From Paraburkholderia sp. (lineage in GTDB: Bacteria > Pseudomonadota > Gammaproteobacteria > Burkholderiales > Burkholderiaceae): a stretch of 64,000 nucleotides of DNA. The position numbers and the translations under genes are program-made. The notes below the pieces were generated by a model, which was not told the DNA's origin, did not search any database, and saw only the letters and a program-made list of their open reading frames with translations. The stretch is from the NCBI RefSeq assembly GCF_004298475.1, contig NZ_SCRP01000010.1, forward strand, positions 1-64,000, written 5' to 3'. Of this stretch, positions 36,406-47,907 are shown piece after piece. Within the stretch, counting starts at the first letter, position 1. Each line of letters starts with the position of its first letter.

Positions 36406-39400
36406 TTAACCGACCCACTTGCGCGCATTACGGAATGCGCGCATCCACGGGCTCGCCTCGCCCCATGCCTGCGGATGCCAGCTCATCGTCACGGTGCGCT
36501 GCACGCGCTCGGTGTGCGGCATCAGGACGGTGAAGCGGCCATCGGGCGTCGTCACCGACGTGATGCCCTGCGGCGAGCCGTTCGGATTGAGCGGATAGCG
36601 CTCGGTCGCCTGACCGTGGTGATCGACGTAGCGCATCGCCACGGCAACCTTCGACAGATCGCCCTGCTGCGAGAAGTCCGCGAACCCTTCGCCGTGCGCA
36701 ACGGCCACCGGAATGCGCGAGCCTTCCATGCCGGCGAAGAAGATCGACGGCGAACCTTGCACCTCGACCAGCGAGAAGCGCGCCTCGAACTGCTCCGACT
36801 TGTTGCGCGTGAACTTCGGCCAGGCGTCCGCGCCCGGAATCATCGAGGCAAGGCTCGACATCATCTGGCAGCCGTTGCAGATGCCGAGTGCGAACGTATC
36901 CTCGCGTGCGAAGAAGGCCGCGAACATGTCCGCGAGCTTCGAGTTGAAACGGATCGTCTTCGCCCAGCCTTCGCCCGCACCCAGCACGTCGCCGTACGAG
37001 AAGCCGCCGCAGGCGACTGCGCCCGCGAAATCGGCGAGCGTCGCGCGGCCTTCGAGCAGGTCGCTCATATGGACGTCGTGCGCGTCGAAGCCTGCACGGT
37101 CGAACGCGTACGCGGTTTCGAGGTGCGAGTTCACGCCCTGCTCGCGCAGGATCGCCACCCGCGGACGCGCGCCCGTGGCGACGAACGGTGCAGCGATGTC
37201 GTCGGACGGATCGAACGTCAGATGCGGCGTCATGCCCGGATCGGCGGCGTCGAGGAGCGCGTCGTATTCGGCGTCGGCGCAGGCCGGATTGTCGCGCAGG
37301 CGCGCAATGCGCCAGCTCACTTCGCTCCACGCGCGCTGCAGTTCGGCGCGCGGCGCCTGGTAGATGCGCTTCGCGTCGCGATAGATCTCGATGGCGTCGC
37401 GGTCGTTCAGATGGCCGATCACGTGCGAACAGACCGACAGGCCGTGCTGGCGCAGTACCGCGAACACAGCATCGCGCTGCTGGGCGGGCACCTGGATCAC
37501 GGCGCCGAGTTCCTCTGCGAACAGCGCACGCAGCGTGCGGTCTTCGCGGCGGCCGCTCGTCTGTTGCGTCCAGTCCTTCGCATCGCCGTAATCGGATTCG
37601 TGCTCGGTATCCAGCGCGAGCATGTCGACGTTCAGCGACACGCCCACGTGACCCGCGAACGCCATTTCGCACACCGTCGCCCACAGGCCGCCATCCGAGC
37701 GGTCGTGGTAGGCGAGCAGCTGCTCGTTGGCGTTGAGTTGCTGGATTGCCGTGAAGAACTGCTTGAGGTCTTCTGCGCTGTCGACGTCGGGCACCGCGTG
37801 GCCCACCTGCTGCGTGACCTGCGCGAAGATGCTGCCGCCGAGCCGGTTCTTGCCGCGACCGAGGTCGATCACGATCAGCACCGATTCGCCAGCCTCGTCG
37901 ACACGGCGCAGTTGCGGCGTGAGATGGCGGCGCACGTCGTCGACTTGCGCGAACGCCGAGATGATCAGCGACACCGGCGCGACCACTTCCTTCGCGACGC
38001 CCTGCTCGTTCCACTTGGTGCGCATCGACAACGAATCTTTGCCCACCGGAATGCCGATGCCGAGCGCCGGGCACAGTTCCATGCCGATCGCCTTCACGGT
38101 GTCGTAGAGCGCGGCGTCTTCGCCGGGTGCGCCGCACGCGGCCATCCAGTTCGCCGAGAGCTTGAGCTTGTCGAGCGAGGCGATGGGTGCGCACGCAATG
38201 TTCGTGATGGCCTCGCCGATGGCCATGCGGCCCGACGCGGGCGCGTTGATGACGGCGAGCGGCGTGCGTTCGGCCATCGTCATCGCTTCGCCCTTGTAGC
38301 CCGCGTAGTCGAGCGTCGTGATCGCGCAGTCGGCGACCGGCACCTGCCAGGGGCCGACCATCTGGTCGCGCACGCTCGTGCCGCCCACCGAGCGGTCGCC
38401 GATCGTGATGAGGAAGGACTTGCTGCCGACAGTCGGATGGCGCAGCACGCTCTTCGCGACTTCGTCGAACGCCACGCCGGTCACGTCGACCGGAACGAGC
38501 GGCGTGCTCGCGTGCTCGACGTCGCGGTGCATGCGCGGCGGCTTGCCGAGCAGAATGTCCATCGGCATGTCCACCGGCTGGTGGTTGCCGTTCGCGGCCA
38601 GCGCCTTTTCGTCGGTGTCGATGAGCTTCAGTTCGCGCTCGGCGCTCGCCACGCCGACCACGGCGAACGGGCAGCGCTCGCGCGTGCAGATCGCTTCGAA
38701 CATGGGCAGATCGGCGGGCGAGATCGCGAGGACGTAGCGCTCCTGCGCTTCGTTCGACCAGATTTCGCGCGGCGACAGCCCCGACTCTTCGAGCTGGACC
38801 TTGCGCAGCTCGAAGCGCGCGCCCTTGTCCGCGCCGTCGACGAGTTCGGGGAACGCGTTCGAAAGACCGCCCGCGCCGACGTCATGGATGCTCAGGATCG
38901 GGTTGTGCTCGCCCAGTTGCCAGCAGGAGTTGATGACTTCCTGCGCGCGACGCTCGATTTCCGGGTTGCCGCGCTGGACCGAATCGAAGTCGAGCTGAGC
39001 GGTATTCGTGCCGGTGGCCATCGAGCTGGCTGCGCCGCCGCCCATGCCGATGCGCATGCCCGGGCCGCCGATCTGGATCAGCAGCGAGCCTTCGGGCAAG
39101 TCGTGCTTGTGCGTGTGCTGCGCGCTGATGTTGCCGATGCCGCCCGCGATCATGATCGGCTTGTGATAGCCGCGCACGGTGCCTGCAACGTTCTGCTCGT
39201 AGACGCGGAAGTAGCCGCCGAGATTCGGGCGGCCGAATTCGTTGTTGAACGCCGCGCCGCCGAGCGGGCCGTCGATCATGATCTGCAGCGGGGATGCGAT
39301 GCGGTCCGGACGGCCGTAGGCGGTGGCTTCGTCGGCGGGATTGCGGTGCGCGAGCGGCGTGGCGGCGTCGCGCGCGTTCTCCCAGGATTCACGCGCATCA

Positions 39401-40536
39401 GGCAGTTCGAGGTTCGAGACCGTGAAACCCGTGAGACCGGCCTTCGGACGCGCGCCGCGGCCCGTCGCGCCTTCGTCGCGGATTTCGCCGCCCGCGCCCG
39501 TTGCGGCGCCCGGGAACGGCGAGATGGCGGTCGGGTGGTTGTGCGTCTCCACCTTCATCAATGTGTGCGTGAGTTCGGTGTGGCGGCCGTACTGCTCGGC
39601 GGGCGCGCCCGCGCTACCCGCCTTGCGCGGGAACCAGCGCTCCGCAACCGCGCCTTCCATGATCGAGGAATTGTCCGAATACGCGACGATCGTGCCCTGC
39701 GGACTCATTTTTTCGGTGTTGCGGATCATCGCGAAGAGCGACAGATCCTGCTCCTGGCCGTCGATGGTCCAGCTCGCGTTGAAGATCTTGTGGCGGCAGT
39801 GCTCGCTGTTGGCCTGCGCGAACATCATCAGTTCGACGTCGGTGGGATTGCGTTCGAGCTTCGTGAATGCGTCAACGAGGTAGTCGATTTCGTCGTCGGC
39901 GAGCGCGAGGCCCAGTTCGCCGTTGGCGATCTCGAGCGCCTTGCGGCCGTGGCCGAGCACGTCCACGGTCTGCATCGGCTTCGCGGGCAGTTCGTCGAAG
40001 AGGTGCAACGCCGTGTCGCGCGAGGCCGCCACGCTTTCGGTCATGCGATCGTGCAGCGCCGCTGCAACCGCTTCGCGCGCTTGGTCGGAGAGCGTTTTCT
40101 TGCCGCCGAGGATGCCCGACTTCAGCACCACCGTGTATTCGACGCCGCGCTCGATGCGGCGCACCTGTTCGAGGCCGCAGTGATGCGCGATATCGGTGGC
40201 CTTGCTCGCCCACGGCGAAACCGTGCCGAAACGCGGCACGACGAGGAACGTCACCATGCTGCCGCGCTCCTGCGGCGCCGCGAACGGCGCGCCGTAGTGC
40301 ATCAGCGCCTCGATCTTCGCGCTGTCCTCAGCGACGAGCGGCGCAGCCGAATTGACGAAATGCAGATACTGCCCGTACACGCCGACGATGTTGGCATCGA
40401 AGTTTGCACCGATACGCTGAAGCGTTTCGAGCAGGCGGGTTTGACGGAAGTCGGAGAGGGCCGAAGCACCGGGGAAACACGAGAAGTGGGCCATGGACTG
40501 GGACGTTGCGTCGAGGTTGCGTCGAAATTGCGTCAT
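36406..40536 (-). CDS. purL: Phosphoribosylformylglycinamidine synthase
   Basis: A large, single-chain FGAM synthase of 1376 residues, normal for proteobacteria. It uses ATP and glutamine to make FGAM in purine synthesis. From N to C: the N-terminal PurS-like region, FGAR/ATP-binding domains ([35 protein letters not shown]) and a C-terminal glutamine amidotransferase with the nucleophile Cys in [11 protein letters not shown] and His/Glu in AHGEGFADF. The start at 40536 follows GAGGCG; an ATG at 40494 ([11 protein letters not shown]) matches where many homologues begin. Confidence 0.96.
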   Translation of the reverse strand: MTQFRRNLDATSQSMAHFSCFPGASALSDFRQTRLLETLQRIGANFDANIVGVYGQYLHFVNSAAPLVAEDSAKIEALMHYGAPFAAPQERGSMVTFLVVPRFGTVSPWASKATDIAHHCGLEQVRRIERGVEYTVVLKSGILGGKKTLSDQAREAVAAALHDRMTESVAASRDTALHLFDELPAKPMQTVDVLGHGRKALEIANGELGLALADDEIDYLVDAFTKLERNPTDVELMMFAQANSEHCRHKIFNASWTIDGQEQDLSLFAMIRNTEKMSPQGTIVAYSDNSSIMEGAVAERWFPRKAGSAGAPAEQYGRHTELTHTLMKVETHNHPTAISPFPGAATGAGGEIRDEGATGRGARPKAGLTGFTVSNLELPDARESWENARDAATPLAHRNPADEATAYGRPDRIASPLQIMIDGPLGGAAFNNEFGRPNLGGYFRVYEQNVAGTVRGYHKPIMIAGGIGNISAQHTHKHDLPEGSLLIQIGGPGMRIGMGGGAASSMATGTNTAQLDFDSVQRGNPEIERRAQEVINSCWQLGEHNPILSIHDVGAGGLSNAFPELVDGADKGARFELRKVQLEESGLSPREIWSNEAQERYVLAISPADLPMFEAICTRERCPFAVVGVASAERELKLIDTDEKALAANGNHQPVDMPMDILLGKPPRMHRDVEHASTPLVPVDVTGVAFDEVAKSVLRHPTVGSKSFLITIGDRSVGGTSVRDQMVGPWQVPVADCAITTLDYAGYKGEAMTMAERTPLAVINAPASGRMAIGEAITNIACAPIASLDKLKLSANWMAACGAPGEDAALYDTVKAIGMELCPALGIGIPVGKDSLSMRTKWNEQGVAKEVVAPVSLIISAFAQVDDVRRHLTPQLRRVDEAGESVLIVIDLGRGKNRLGGSIFAQVTQQVGHAVPDVDSAEDLKQFFTAIQQLNANEQLLAYHDRSDGGLWATVCEMAFAGHVGVSLNVDMLALDTEHESDYGDAKDWTQQTSGRREDRTLRALFAEELGAVIQVPAQQRDAVFAVLRQHGLSVCSHVIGHLNDRDAIEIYRDAKRIYQAPRAELQRAWSEVSWRIARLRDNPACADAEYDALLDAADPGMTPHLTFDPSDDIAAPFVATGARPRVAILREQGVNSHLETAYAFDRAGFDAHDVHMSDLLEGRATLADFAGAVACGGFSYGDVLGAGEGWAKTIRFNSKLADMFAAFFAREDTFALGICNGCQMMSSLASMIPGADAWPKFTRNKSEQFEARFSLVEVQGSPSIFFAGMEGSRIPVAVAHGEGFADFSQQGDLSKVAVAMRYVDHHGQATERYPLNPNGSPQGITSVTTPDGRFTVLMPHTERVQRTVTMSWHPQAWGEASPWMRAFRNARKWVG

Positions 40537-40801
40537 GGAATTCGCCTCGCGCGGCGGCGATGAGTCGCGCAAGGCGGCGACGGCAAGGCGAAAGGGAGTC
40601 CGCAATTATAGCGCGGAAGGTCTCTCCCGGCCCGGCAGACGCAGCGCTTACCCATTGCGCGCATGGCGAGCCGCCCCGTTTGGCTGCTATGATTGCGCGT
40701 TTCACCCGATCGGCTCGCGAAAAAACGCGCGCCGCACGCCCCACCCCTGGCACGGCGCCCCTTTCCCGTCGGCGCGCCGTCCGCCTGCAGATCGTATTGT
40801 C

Positions 40802-42097
40802 ATGGATGTCATCGTCATTGGCGGCGGAATCGCCGGCGTCGCCACAGCCTACCAGTTGCGCGCGGCGGGTCACCGCGTCTGCGTGGTCGAACGCCATGCG
40901 ACGGTTGCGCAAGGCGCTACTTATGGCCACAGCGGCATCGTGCTGCCCACGCCGCTCGACGTCTGGTTCGGCCCCACCTTTTTGCGCGATGGACGGCACG
41001 GCGCGGGCGGCGTAATCTGCAGGACGGGATTTGGAGGCCAGGCACGCGCGTTCGTCAAGCGGCTACGCACGCTGCACGGCTCCGAAGCCTTCGCGGCCCG
41101 CTACGCGCAGCTGCGCCCGCTGATCGAAGCAGCCGAAAGCGCGCTCGGCGACGCCGAAAACCACTTCCAGCTCGAATACGAACAGCGCAAGGGCCTGCTC
41201 TACCTCGTGCGCAGCACGGGCGAATGGGCGCTCACGCAACCGGCGCTCGAACTGCTGCGCCGCTTCGAGGTGCCGCATCACGCATTGAGCGCAGCCGAGT
41301 GTGTTGCGTTCGAGCGCAACATTCCCGACGATCCCCCGTTTGCGGGCGGCGTGCACTTCGACTCGGGGCGTGTCGCGAATTGCCCGCTCTTCGTGAAGCA
41401 GCTCAAGCAGCTGCTCGACCACAACGGCGGCGTGCAATTCCAGACCGGCCGCGAAGTCAGCGCGATCCGGCTCGAGAGCGGCCGCGCTGCCGTCGAGTTC
41501 GCGCCGCGCCTGCCCGAGGACGCCCGCACGCGCGAGGTCGAAGTCATCTCCGGCGACGCCGTGGTCGTGGCGGCGGGCGCGCAGACGCCGCGCCTCGTGG
41601 CGCCATTCGGCGTCAAGCTGCCGCTTTATCCGTTGCGCGTGCACACATTGAACGCGCCGGTCGCGCATGAGGAATGCGTGCCGCACACGACGATCGTCGA
41701 CACCGCCAGGCGCGTCGCGGTCACGCGCATGAATCACCGTCTGCGGATTTCGGGCGGCGGCGTGCTGCTGCGCGCGCGCCAGGCCGACGAACCGCTCACC
41801 GAAGCACTCACCGAACAGGCGCTGACGCTGCTCGGCGAAGCTTCGCGCGACTGGGCGCCGGGCGCAGCGCGGATTTCCGCCGCACTGGCGTGGGAAGGCA
41901 TGAAGCTGCTGTCGGCGGACGGCCTGCCTGCTGTTGGCAACGCCGGTCATCCGCGGCTCTTCGTCAACGCCGGGCACGGCCCGGCAGGCTGGGCGCTCGC
42001 GCTCGGCTCGGCACAGCTCATCGCACAGCAGATCACGGGCCTCAAGCCCGATCTTCCGGACGACACCGTCGCCGCCCTGCGGCCGGATCGCGGGTAA
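40802..42097 (+). CDS. FAD-dependent amino-acid oxidoreductase (DadA-like)
   Basis: A 431-residue DAO-family flavoprotein. The FAD dinucleotide motif VIGGGIAGVATAYQL is at the N-terminus, followed by GHSGIVLPTP and, near the C-terminus, LPAVGNAGHPRLFVNAGHGPAGW, the second FAD contact typical of DadA/ThiO proteins. It likely oxidatively deaminates a D-amino acid or a related secondary amine; the exact substrate cannot be read. The ribosome site is weak. Followed by nnr after 85 bp. Confidence 0.88.
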   Translation: MDVIVIGGGIAGVATAYQLRAAGHRVCVVERHATVAQGATYGHSGIVLPTPLDVWFGPTFLRDGRHGAGGVICRTGFGGQARAFVKRLRTLHGSEAFAARYAQLRPLIEAAESALGDAENHFQLEYEQRKGLLYLVRSTGEWALTQPALELLRRFEVPHHALSAAECVAFERNIPDDPPFAGGVHFDSGRVANCPLFVKQLKQLLDHNGGVQFQTGREVSAIRLESGRAAVEFAPRLPEDARTREVEVISGDAVVVAAGAQTPRLVAPFGVKLPLYPLRVHTLNAPVAHEECVPHTTIVDTARRVAVTRMNHRLRISGGGVLLRARQADEPLTEALTEQALTLLGEASRDWAPGAARISAALAWEGMKLLSADGLPAVGNAGHPRLFVNAGHGPAGWALALGSAQLIAQQITGLKPDLPDDTVAALRPDRG

Positions 42098-42182
42098 GCC
42101 CCGGTTTCGACAAGCACCCGGAACCCCACGACGCGATGGCTCGGGTATCGTTGCACTGTCGATATCACGATCCGTCCTCGCC

Positions 42183-43754
42183 ATGTCCGCCACGCCGCTG
42201 CCCGCCTCCTCCGCGCCGACGCTCCTCACGCCCCACGACCGGCCCGTGCCGCTCCTGACCGTCGAGGAATTGCGCGTCTGCGAAACCGCTGCGCAGGCTG
42301 GTTTGCCCGAACACACGCTCATGGCCCGCGCCGGGGCCGCCGCCGCCCGCTTCCTGAACGAGCAGATCGCGCATGCGCCCTCGCCCGCAGCCGGCAAGTC
42401 CGTCTGGTTCGCGGCCGGGCCCGGCAATAACGGCGGCGATGCACTCGTCGTCGCGACGGAACTGCATCGGGCGGGCGTGGCCGTCGAAGTCTGCATGCCG
42501 GTCGAGGTCAAACCCGACGACGCGCGCTGGGCGCTGAGCGTTGCGCGCGCCGCGGGCGTTCCCATCACCGCCGCGCCGCCCGCCTCGTTCGACGCGTATG
42601 GCTGGCTTGTGGACGGGATGTTCGGCATCGGGCTCGCGCGCGGCCTCGACGGCGTATTCGCGGATCTCGCTTCACGGCTCTCCGCACGCGCGAGGCGCCA
42701 CGGCCACGTGCTTGCGCTCGACGTGCCGAGCGGCCTCGACAGCGACACGGGCAACGTCGTCGGCAGCGGGCCTGCCGTGCGCGCAACCCACACGGTCACG
42801 TTCATCGCGGCCAAGCCCGGCCTCTATACCGGCGCGGGCCGCGACCACGCGGGCGCCGTGAGCGTCGCACCGATCGGCATCGACACGGAAGCTCACCCAT
42901 CGGCCGCGCGCCTCAATGCGCCCGCCCTCTTCGCCGCCTGGCTGCCCGCGCGCGATTACGCGGCGCACAAGGGCACGTTCGGCACGCTGGCCGTTATCGG
43001 CGGCGACACCGGCATGTGCGGCGCGCCCATTCTGGCGGCCCGTGCCGCGCTCCTCTCAGGTGCGGGCAAGGTCCATGTGGGATTCGTCGGCAGCGATGCG
43101 CCGCCCTACGATCCGCCGCATCCCGAGTTGATGCTGCACGCGGCAGACACACTCGACACCGCTGCCATGGACGCGATTGCGGCAGGCTGCGGCATGGGCG
43201 GCAGCGTTGCGGCACACAATCTCGTCGAAGCGATCCTGCAGTTGAACGTGCCCGTGCTGCTCGATGCCGACGCGCTCAATCTCGTCGCGGGCGACGACGC
43301 GCTCGGCGCGCGTATCGCCACGCGCGGCACGCCGTGCGTGATCACGCCGCATCCGCTGGAAGCCGCCCGCCTGCTTGCTGCGGATACGGCTTTCGTGCAA
43401 CGAGACCGCGTCGCGGCTGCGCGCGCGCTGGCGGCGCGCTTCTCCGCGGTGGCCGTGCTCAAGGGCAGCGGCACCATCATCGCGGCGCCCGACGGCCGCA
43501 TCGCCATCAATCCAACCGGCAACGCGGCACTTGCGACGGGCGGCACGGGCGACGTGCTCGGCGGCCTGATCGGCGCGCTGCTCGCGCAGCGGCTGCCGCC
43601 GTTCGAAGCGGCCCTCGCGGGCGTCTGGCTGCACGGCCTCGCCGCCGAGGCGCTCTGCGCGGAAGGCGGCGGACCGGCCGGTCTCGCGGCGGGCGAACTC
43701 GCGCCGATGGTGCGGCGGCTCATGAACCGGCTGTTCTATCCGTCACGCGACTAA
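42183..43754 (+). CDS. nnr: Bifunctional NAD(P)H-hydrate epimerase/dehydratase
   Basis: A 523-residue metabolite-repair enzyme. The N-terminal YjeF_N domain (FAAGPGNNGGDALVVA, LDVPSGLDSDTG) epimerises damaged NAD(P)HX; the C-terminal ribokinase-like domain (HKGTFGTLAVIGG, LLDADALNLVA, ITPHPLEAARLL, NPTGNAALATGGTGDVLGG) dehydrates it with ADP. Both halves have their key blocks. Confidence 0.95.
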   Translation: MSATPLPASSAPTLLTPHDRPVPLLTVEELRVCETAAQAGLPEHTLMARAGAAAARFLNEQIAHAPSPAAGKSVWFAAGPGNNGGDALVVATELHRAGVAVEVCMPVEVKPDDARWALSVARAAGVPITAAPPASFDAYGWLVDGMFGIGLARGLDGVFADLASRLSARARRHGHVLALDVPSGLDSDTGNVVGSGPAVRATHTVTFIAAKPGLYTGAGRDHAGAVSVAPIGIDTEAHPSAARLNAPALFAAWLPARDYAAHKGTFGTLAVIGGDTGMCGAPILAARAALLSGAGKVHVGFVGSDAPPYDPPHPELMLHAADTLDTAAMDAIAAGCGMGGSVAAHNLVEAILQLNVPVLLDADALNLVAGDDALGARIATRGTPCVITPHPLEAARLLAADTAFVQRDRVAAARALAARFSAVAVLKGSGTIIAAPDGRIAINPTGNAALATGGTGDVLGGLIGALLAQRLPPFEAALAGVWLHGLAAEALCAEGGGPAGLAAGELAPMVRRLMNRLFYPSRD

Positions 43755-44021
43755 GTTCACGCGAAGCGAAGCGAGGCGGCACGCCGCTTGCTGGATACGC
43801 GGCATGTGCGATAACTCGCAAACGTACGATCGTGCGTCTATGGAGCGCCCCTTCACACCCCACCATGACTGCGCAGGTTCACGACAGCCCGCTATACTGA
43901 CTCACCACGCCACCGGCAGTCATCGAGCGCGGCCGCGCACCTGCGCCGCGCGCAAAATGCCTCCGCCCAACCGGCGGACGGTATCCGCCGCCTTCCCACC
44001 GTGCTTCCTTGCCAGACGAAC

Positions 44022-45647
<1,626 letters not shown>

Positions 45648-45673
45648 GGCGGAATAAGCGGGTACCTGACGAT

Positions 45674-45713
45674 GCGAAGGCCGGCGTGCGCTGCGGCGCA
45701 CGCCGGCCTTCGC
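45674..45713. terminator. Perfect 18-bp hairpin between convergent pgi and ABC genes
   Basis: An uninterrupted 18-bp inverted repeat (GCGAAGGCCGGCGTGCGC and its complement) encloses a 4-base loop TGCG. It lies 26 bp after the pgi stop and 31 bp from the end of the ABC gene. There is no T run on either strand, so if it stops transcription it does so as a very stable stem for both genes. Confidence 0.65.
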
Positions 45714-45744
45714 CAGAGAAGCGGCACGTCACTGAGCACGTAAC

Positions 45745-46479
45745 TCAGCGCCCGGCTTCTTCGATCTTGCCGGAATCGAGCACTTCGCCATGCATTACGC
45801 GCCGCCCCGCTTCGATCGTCACAGTCGTATCGCAGCGGCGCGCAAGATCGATATCGTGCGTAACCAGCACGAGCGTCGCGCCGTTCGCACGATTCATCTC
45901 GAACACGAGGTCGATGACCGCGTGGCCCGTGGCGGCGTCGAGACTGCCCGTGGGTTCGTCGGCGAAGAGGATGGCGGGGTGCGTCACGAATGCGCGCGCA
46001 AGCGCCACGCGTTGCTGTTCGCCACCTGAGAGGAGTTTCGGATAGTGCCCCGTGCGCTGTCCGAGGCCGACGCGTTCGAGCAGCGCACGCGAGCGTGCGA
46101 ATGCCTCGCGTGTGGACATGCCGCCCTGCAGTTCAAGCGGCAGCGCGACATTTTCGAGCGCGGTGAGATGCGGCATCAACTGGAAGGACTGGAACACGAA
46201 GCCGACGGAACCGTTGCGCAGCGCCGCGCGTTGATCCTCGGCCATGCCGGTCAACTCCTCGCCAAGCAACCGGACGGAGCCCGCGCTCGCGCTATCCAGC
46301 CCCGCTAGCAGTCCGAGCAGCGTAGACTTGCCCGAACCCGAAGCGCCGACGATTGCCACGCTGCTGCCAGCGTGGACGGTGAGATCGATACCGTCGAGTA
46401 TCGTCAACTCACCGGTGGCATCGGTAACCCGCTTGCACAATCCGCGCACTTCGATGACTGGATCACTATTCATTCGCAT
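45745..46479 (-). CDS. LolD/YbbA-like ABC transporter ATP-binding protein
   Basis: A 244-residue MacB/LolD-type ATPase. Walker A GASGSGKST, Q-loop FQSFQLMPH, signature LSGGEQQR, Walker B ILFADEPTGSLD and the switch His in VTHD are intact. It resembles E. coli YbbA, whose gene is also divergent from tesA, but the usual permease gene (ybbP) is not downstream: pgi is convergent there. The ATG at 46479 directly abuts the tesA start; another ATG two codons in is possible. Confidence 0.9.
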   Translation of the reverse strand: MRMNSDPVIEVRGLCKRVTDATGELTILDGIDLTVHAGSSVAIVGASGSGKSTLLGLLAGLDSASAGSVRLLGEELTGMAEDQRAALRNGSVGFVFQSFQLMPHLTALENVALPLELQGGMSTREAFARSRALLERVGLGQRTGHYPKLLSGGEQQRVALARAFVTHPAILFADEPTGSLDAATGHAVIDLVFEMNRANGATLVLVTHDIDLARRCDTTVTIEAGRRVMHGEVLDSGKIEEAGR

Positions 46480-47241
46480 ATGATCAAGCACAGGTTAGCC
46501 ATCAAGGCGCCGCTCGGCGAGCCGTTTGCCGCAGGTTTCAGCGCTGCCTGGGCGACTGCTTGCGCGATTGCCTGCGCCAGATTCGTCACCGCGGTCGCCA
46601 TGATCGGCGCGCTATTTCCGATCACCGGCGCGCAGCCTGCAATCGCGGCCACACCGCCCGCCGCTGCCGACACGGCGAAGCCCGTGATCGTCGTGCTCGG
46701 CGACAGTCTCTCCGCCGAATACGGCCTGCCGCGCGACACGGGTTGGGTCGCGCTGATGCGCGAGCGGCTCGCGAACAAGCGAATCGATTATACCGTTGCG
46801 AATGCGAGCATCAGCGGGGACACAACGAGCGGCGGCCTTGCGCGCCTGCCGCTTGTGATGCAGCGCCTCAAGCCCTCGATCGTCATCGTCGAGCTCGGTG
46901 CCAACGACGCGCTGCGCGGCGTCCCGCTCACCACGACCGAGAGCAATCTGCGCGCCATCATCGCCCAGATCCGCAAGGGCAACGCGAAGCCGATGCTCGT
47001 CGGCATGTACGTGCCGCCCAACTATGGACTCGACTATACGCAGCAATTCCATGGCCTCTATGGCCATTTGTCCAAGGAATTGCACGTGCCGCTCGTTCCG
47101 TTCCTGCTTGCCGGTCTCACAGACAAACCCGAGTTGTTCCAGTCGGACCAGATTCATCCGACGCAGCAGGCACAGCCTTTGCTGCTCGACAACGTGTGGC
47201 CGACGCTCAAACCGCTCCTCGCTGGCGGCGCACAGCACTAG
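46480..47241 (+). CDS. tesA: GDSL arylesterase/acyl-CoA thioesterase I (TesA-like)
   Basis: A 253-residue periplasmic SGNH hydrolase. After a long signal sequence (about 56 residues, ending AIAA) come block I GDSLSAEYG (nucleophile Ser), the Gly in SISGDTTSGG, block III GANDALRG and the DQIHPTQQ Asp/His. It hydrolyses acyl esters and thioesters. A start inside the long leader (for instance near an internal ATG at about residue 41) is possible, as the N-terminus is longer than usual. Divergent from the ABC ATPase gene. Confidence 0.92.
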   Translation: MIKHRLAIKAPLGEPFAAGFSAAWATACAIACARFVTAVAMIGALFPITGAQPAIAATPPAAADTAKPVIVVLGDSLSAEYGLPRDTGWVALMRERLANKRIDYTVANASISGDTTSGGLARLPLVMQRLKPSIVIVELGANDALRGVPLTTTESNLRAIIAQIRKGNAKPMLVGMYVPPNYGLDYTQQFHGLYGHLSKELHVPLVPFLLAGLTDKPELFQSDQIHPTQQAQPLLLDNVWPTLKPLLAGGAQH

Positions 47242-47398
47242 CCTGTACGGCTCGCTTTTCTCGGGTATCGCTGGCGTCGCTGCGCGGTGCGACGCAGGGC
47301 CGTTTGTGCCATGCGCGCCCCGGGGCGGGCGGCCACGAAGCCTGGGGGGATCGGTGGCTTTCGCCGGAACCCGTCCGTCCCTGGCGGGAGAGAGAAGC

Positions 47399-47758
47399 GT
47401 GAAGTACGTGTGCGTTATTTTCGTCGTGGCGACGCTTGACGCCTGTGCCAGCCAGCCGCTGCCGATGAGTGCGGAATCGGTCGGCACGAGCCTGCATCCG
47501 TCTGTAGCCGTTGCGCAGTGCATCGCGCAAAAGTGGGCTGATCGCTCGCAACAGCAGGTCATCTCGCAGACGATGACGGCTGACAACCAGGCAATCGATG
47601 TTTATATGCCGGGCCAGCGGCCGCCCGACGGCGCTGCCGCAACAGTGCGCCCGTCCTGGTCGCCGAATAACAAAACCTGGGTTGGCTACCGCGCCGGTAG
47701 CGGCGCCAATGTCGCAAACGGTCGCGACGCCACCAGCGCCATCACCGCCTGCCTCTGA
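47399..47758 (+). CDS. Small lipoprotein of unknown function
   Basis: A 119-residue protein starting with GTG, preceded by GGGAG. A short signal peptide ends in the lipobox LDAC (Cys16). The mature part carries CIAQKWADRS near residue 42 and a C-terminal SWSPNNKTWVGYRAGSGANV block with a final cysteine. I recognise it only as a conserved Burkholderia-type hypothetical lipoprotein. Confidence 0.75.
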   Translation: MKYVCVIFVVATLDACASQPLPMSAESVGTSLHPSVAVAQCIAQKWADRSQQQVISQTMTADNQAIDVYMPGQRPPDGAAATVRPSWSPNNKTWVGYRAGSGANVANGRDATSAITACL

Positions 47759-47795
47759 TCGCAGCGGCTGCGCGCACTGCAAGCCCTGAAAAGGC

Positions 47796-47875
47796 AAAAA
47801 CCCCGCAATCGCGAACCGCACCGCAAAGCTGGATCGGCATCCAGCCTGGCGGCGCAGCCCGTTGCGGGGCTTTTT
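47796..47875. terminator. Bidirectional terminator between lipoprotein gene and ppiD
   Basis: CCCCGCAA (47801-47808) pairs with TTGCGGGG (47862-47869), enclosing a second hairpin (GCTGGAT/ATCCAGC at 47828-47845). A T run follows on the plus strand (47871-47876) and A residues precede it (47796-47800), which give a T run on the minus strand, so it can serve both convergent genes. Confidence 0.8.
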
Positions 47876-47907
47876 TGCTGCTGGCACGGCGGACCGTGCC
47901 GTCTGAC

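Noticed and set aside
36475..40563. A plus-strand open frame of over 1300 codons antisense to purL
   Set aside because: Arg/Ala/His-rich composition typical of the antisense frame of a GC-rich gene; no domain; purL on the other strand is fully convincing.
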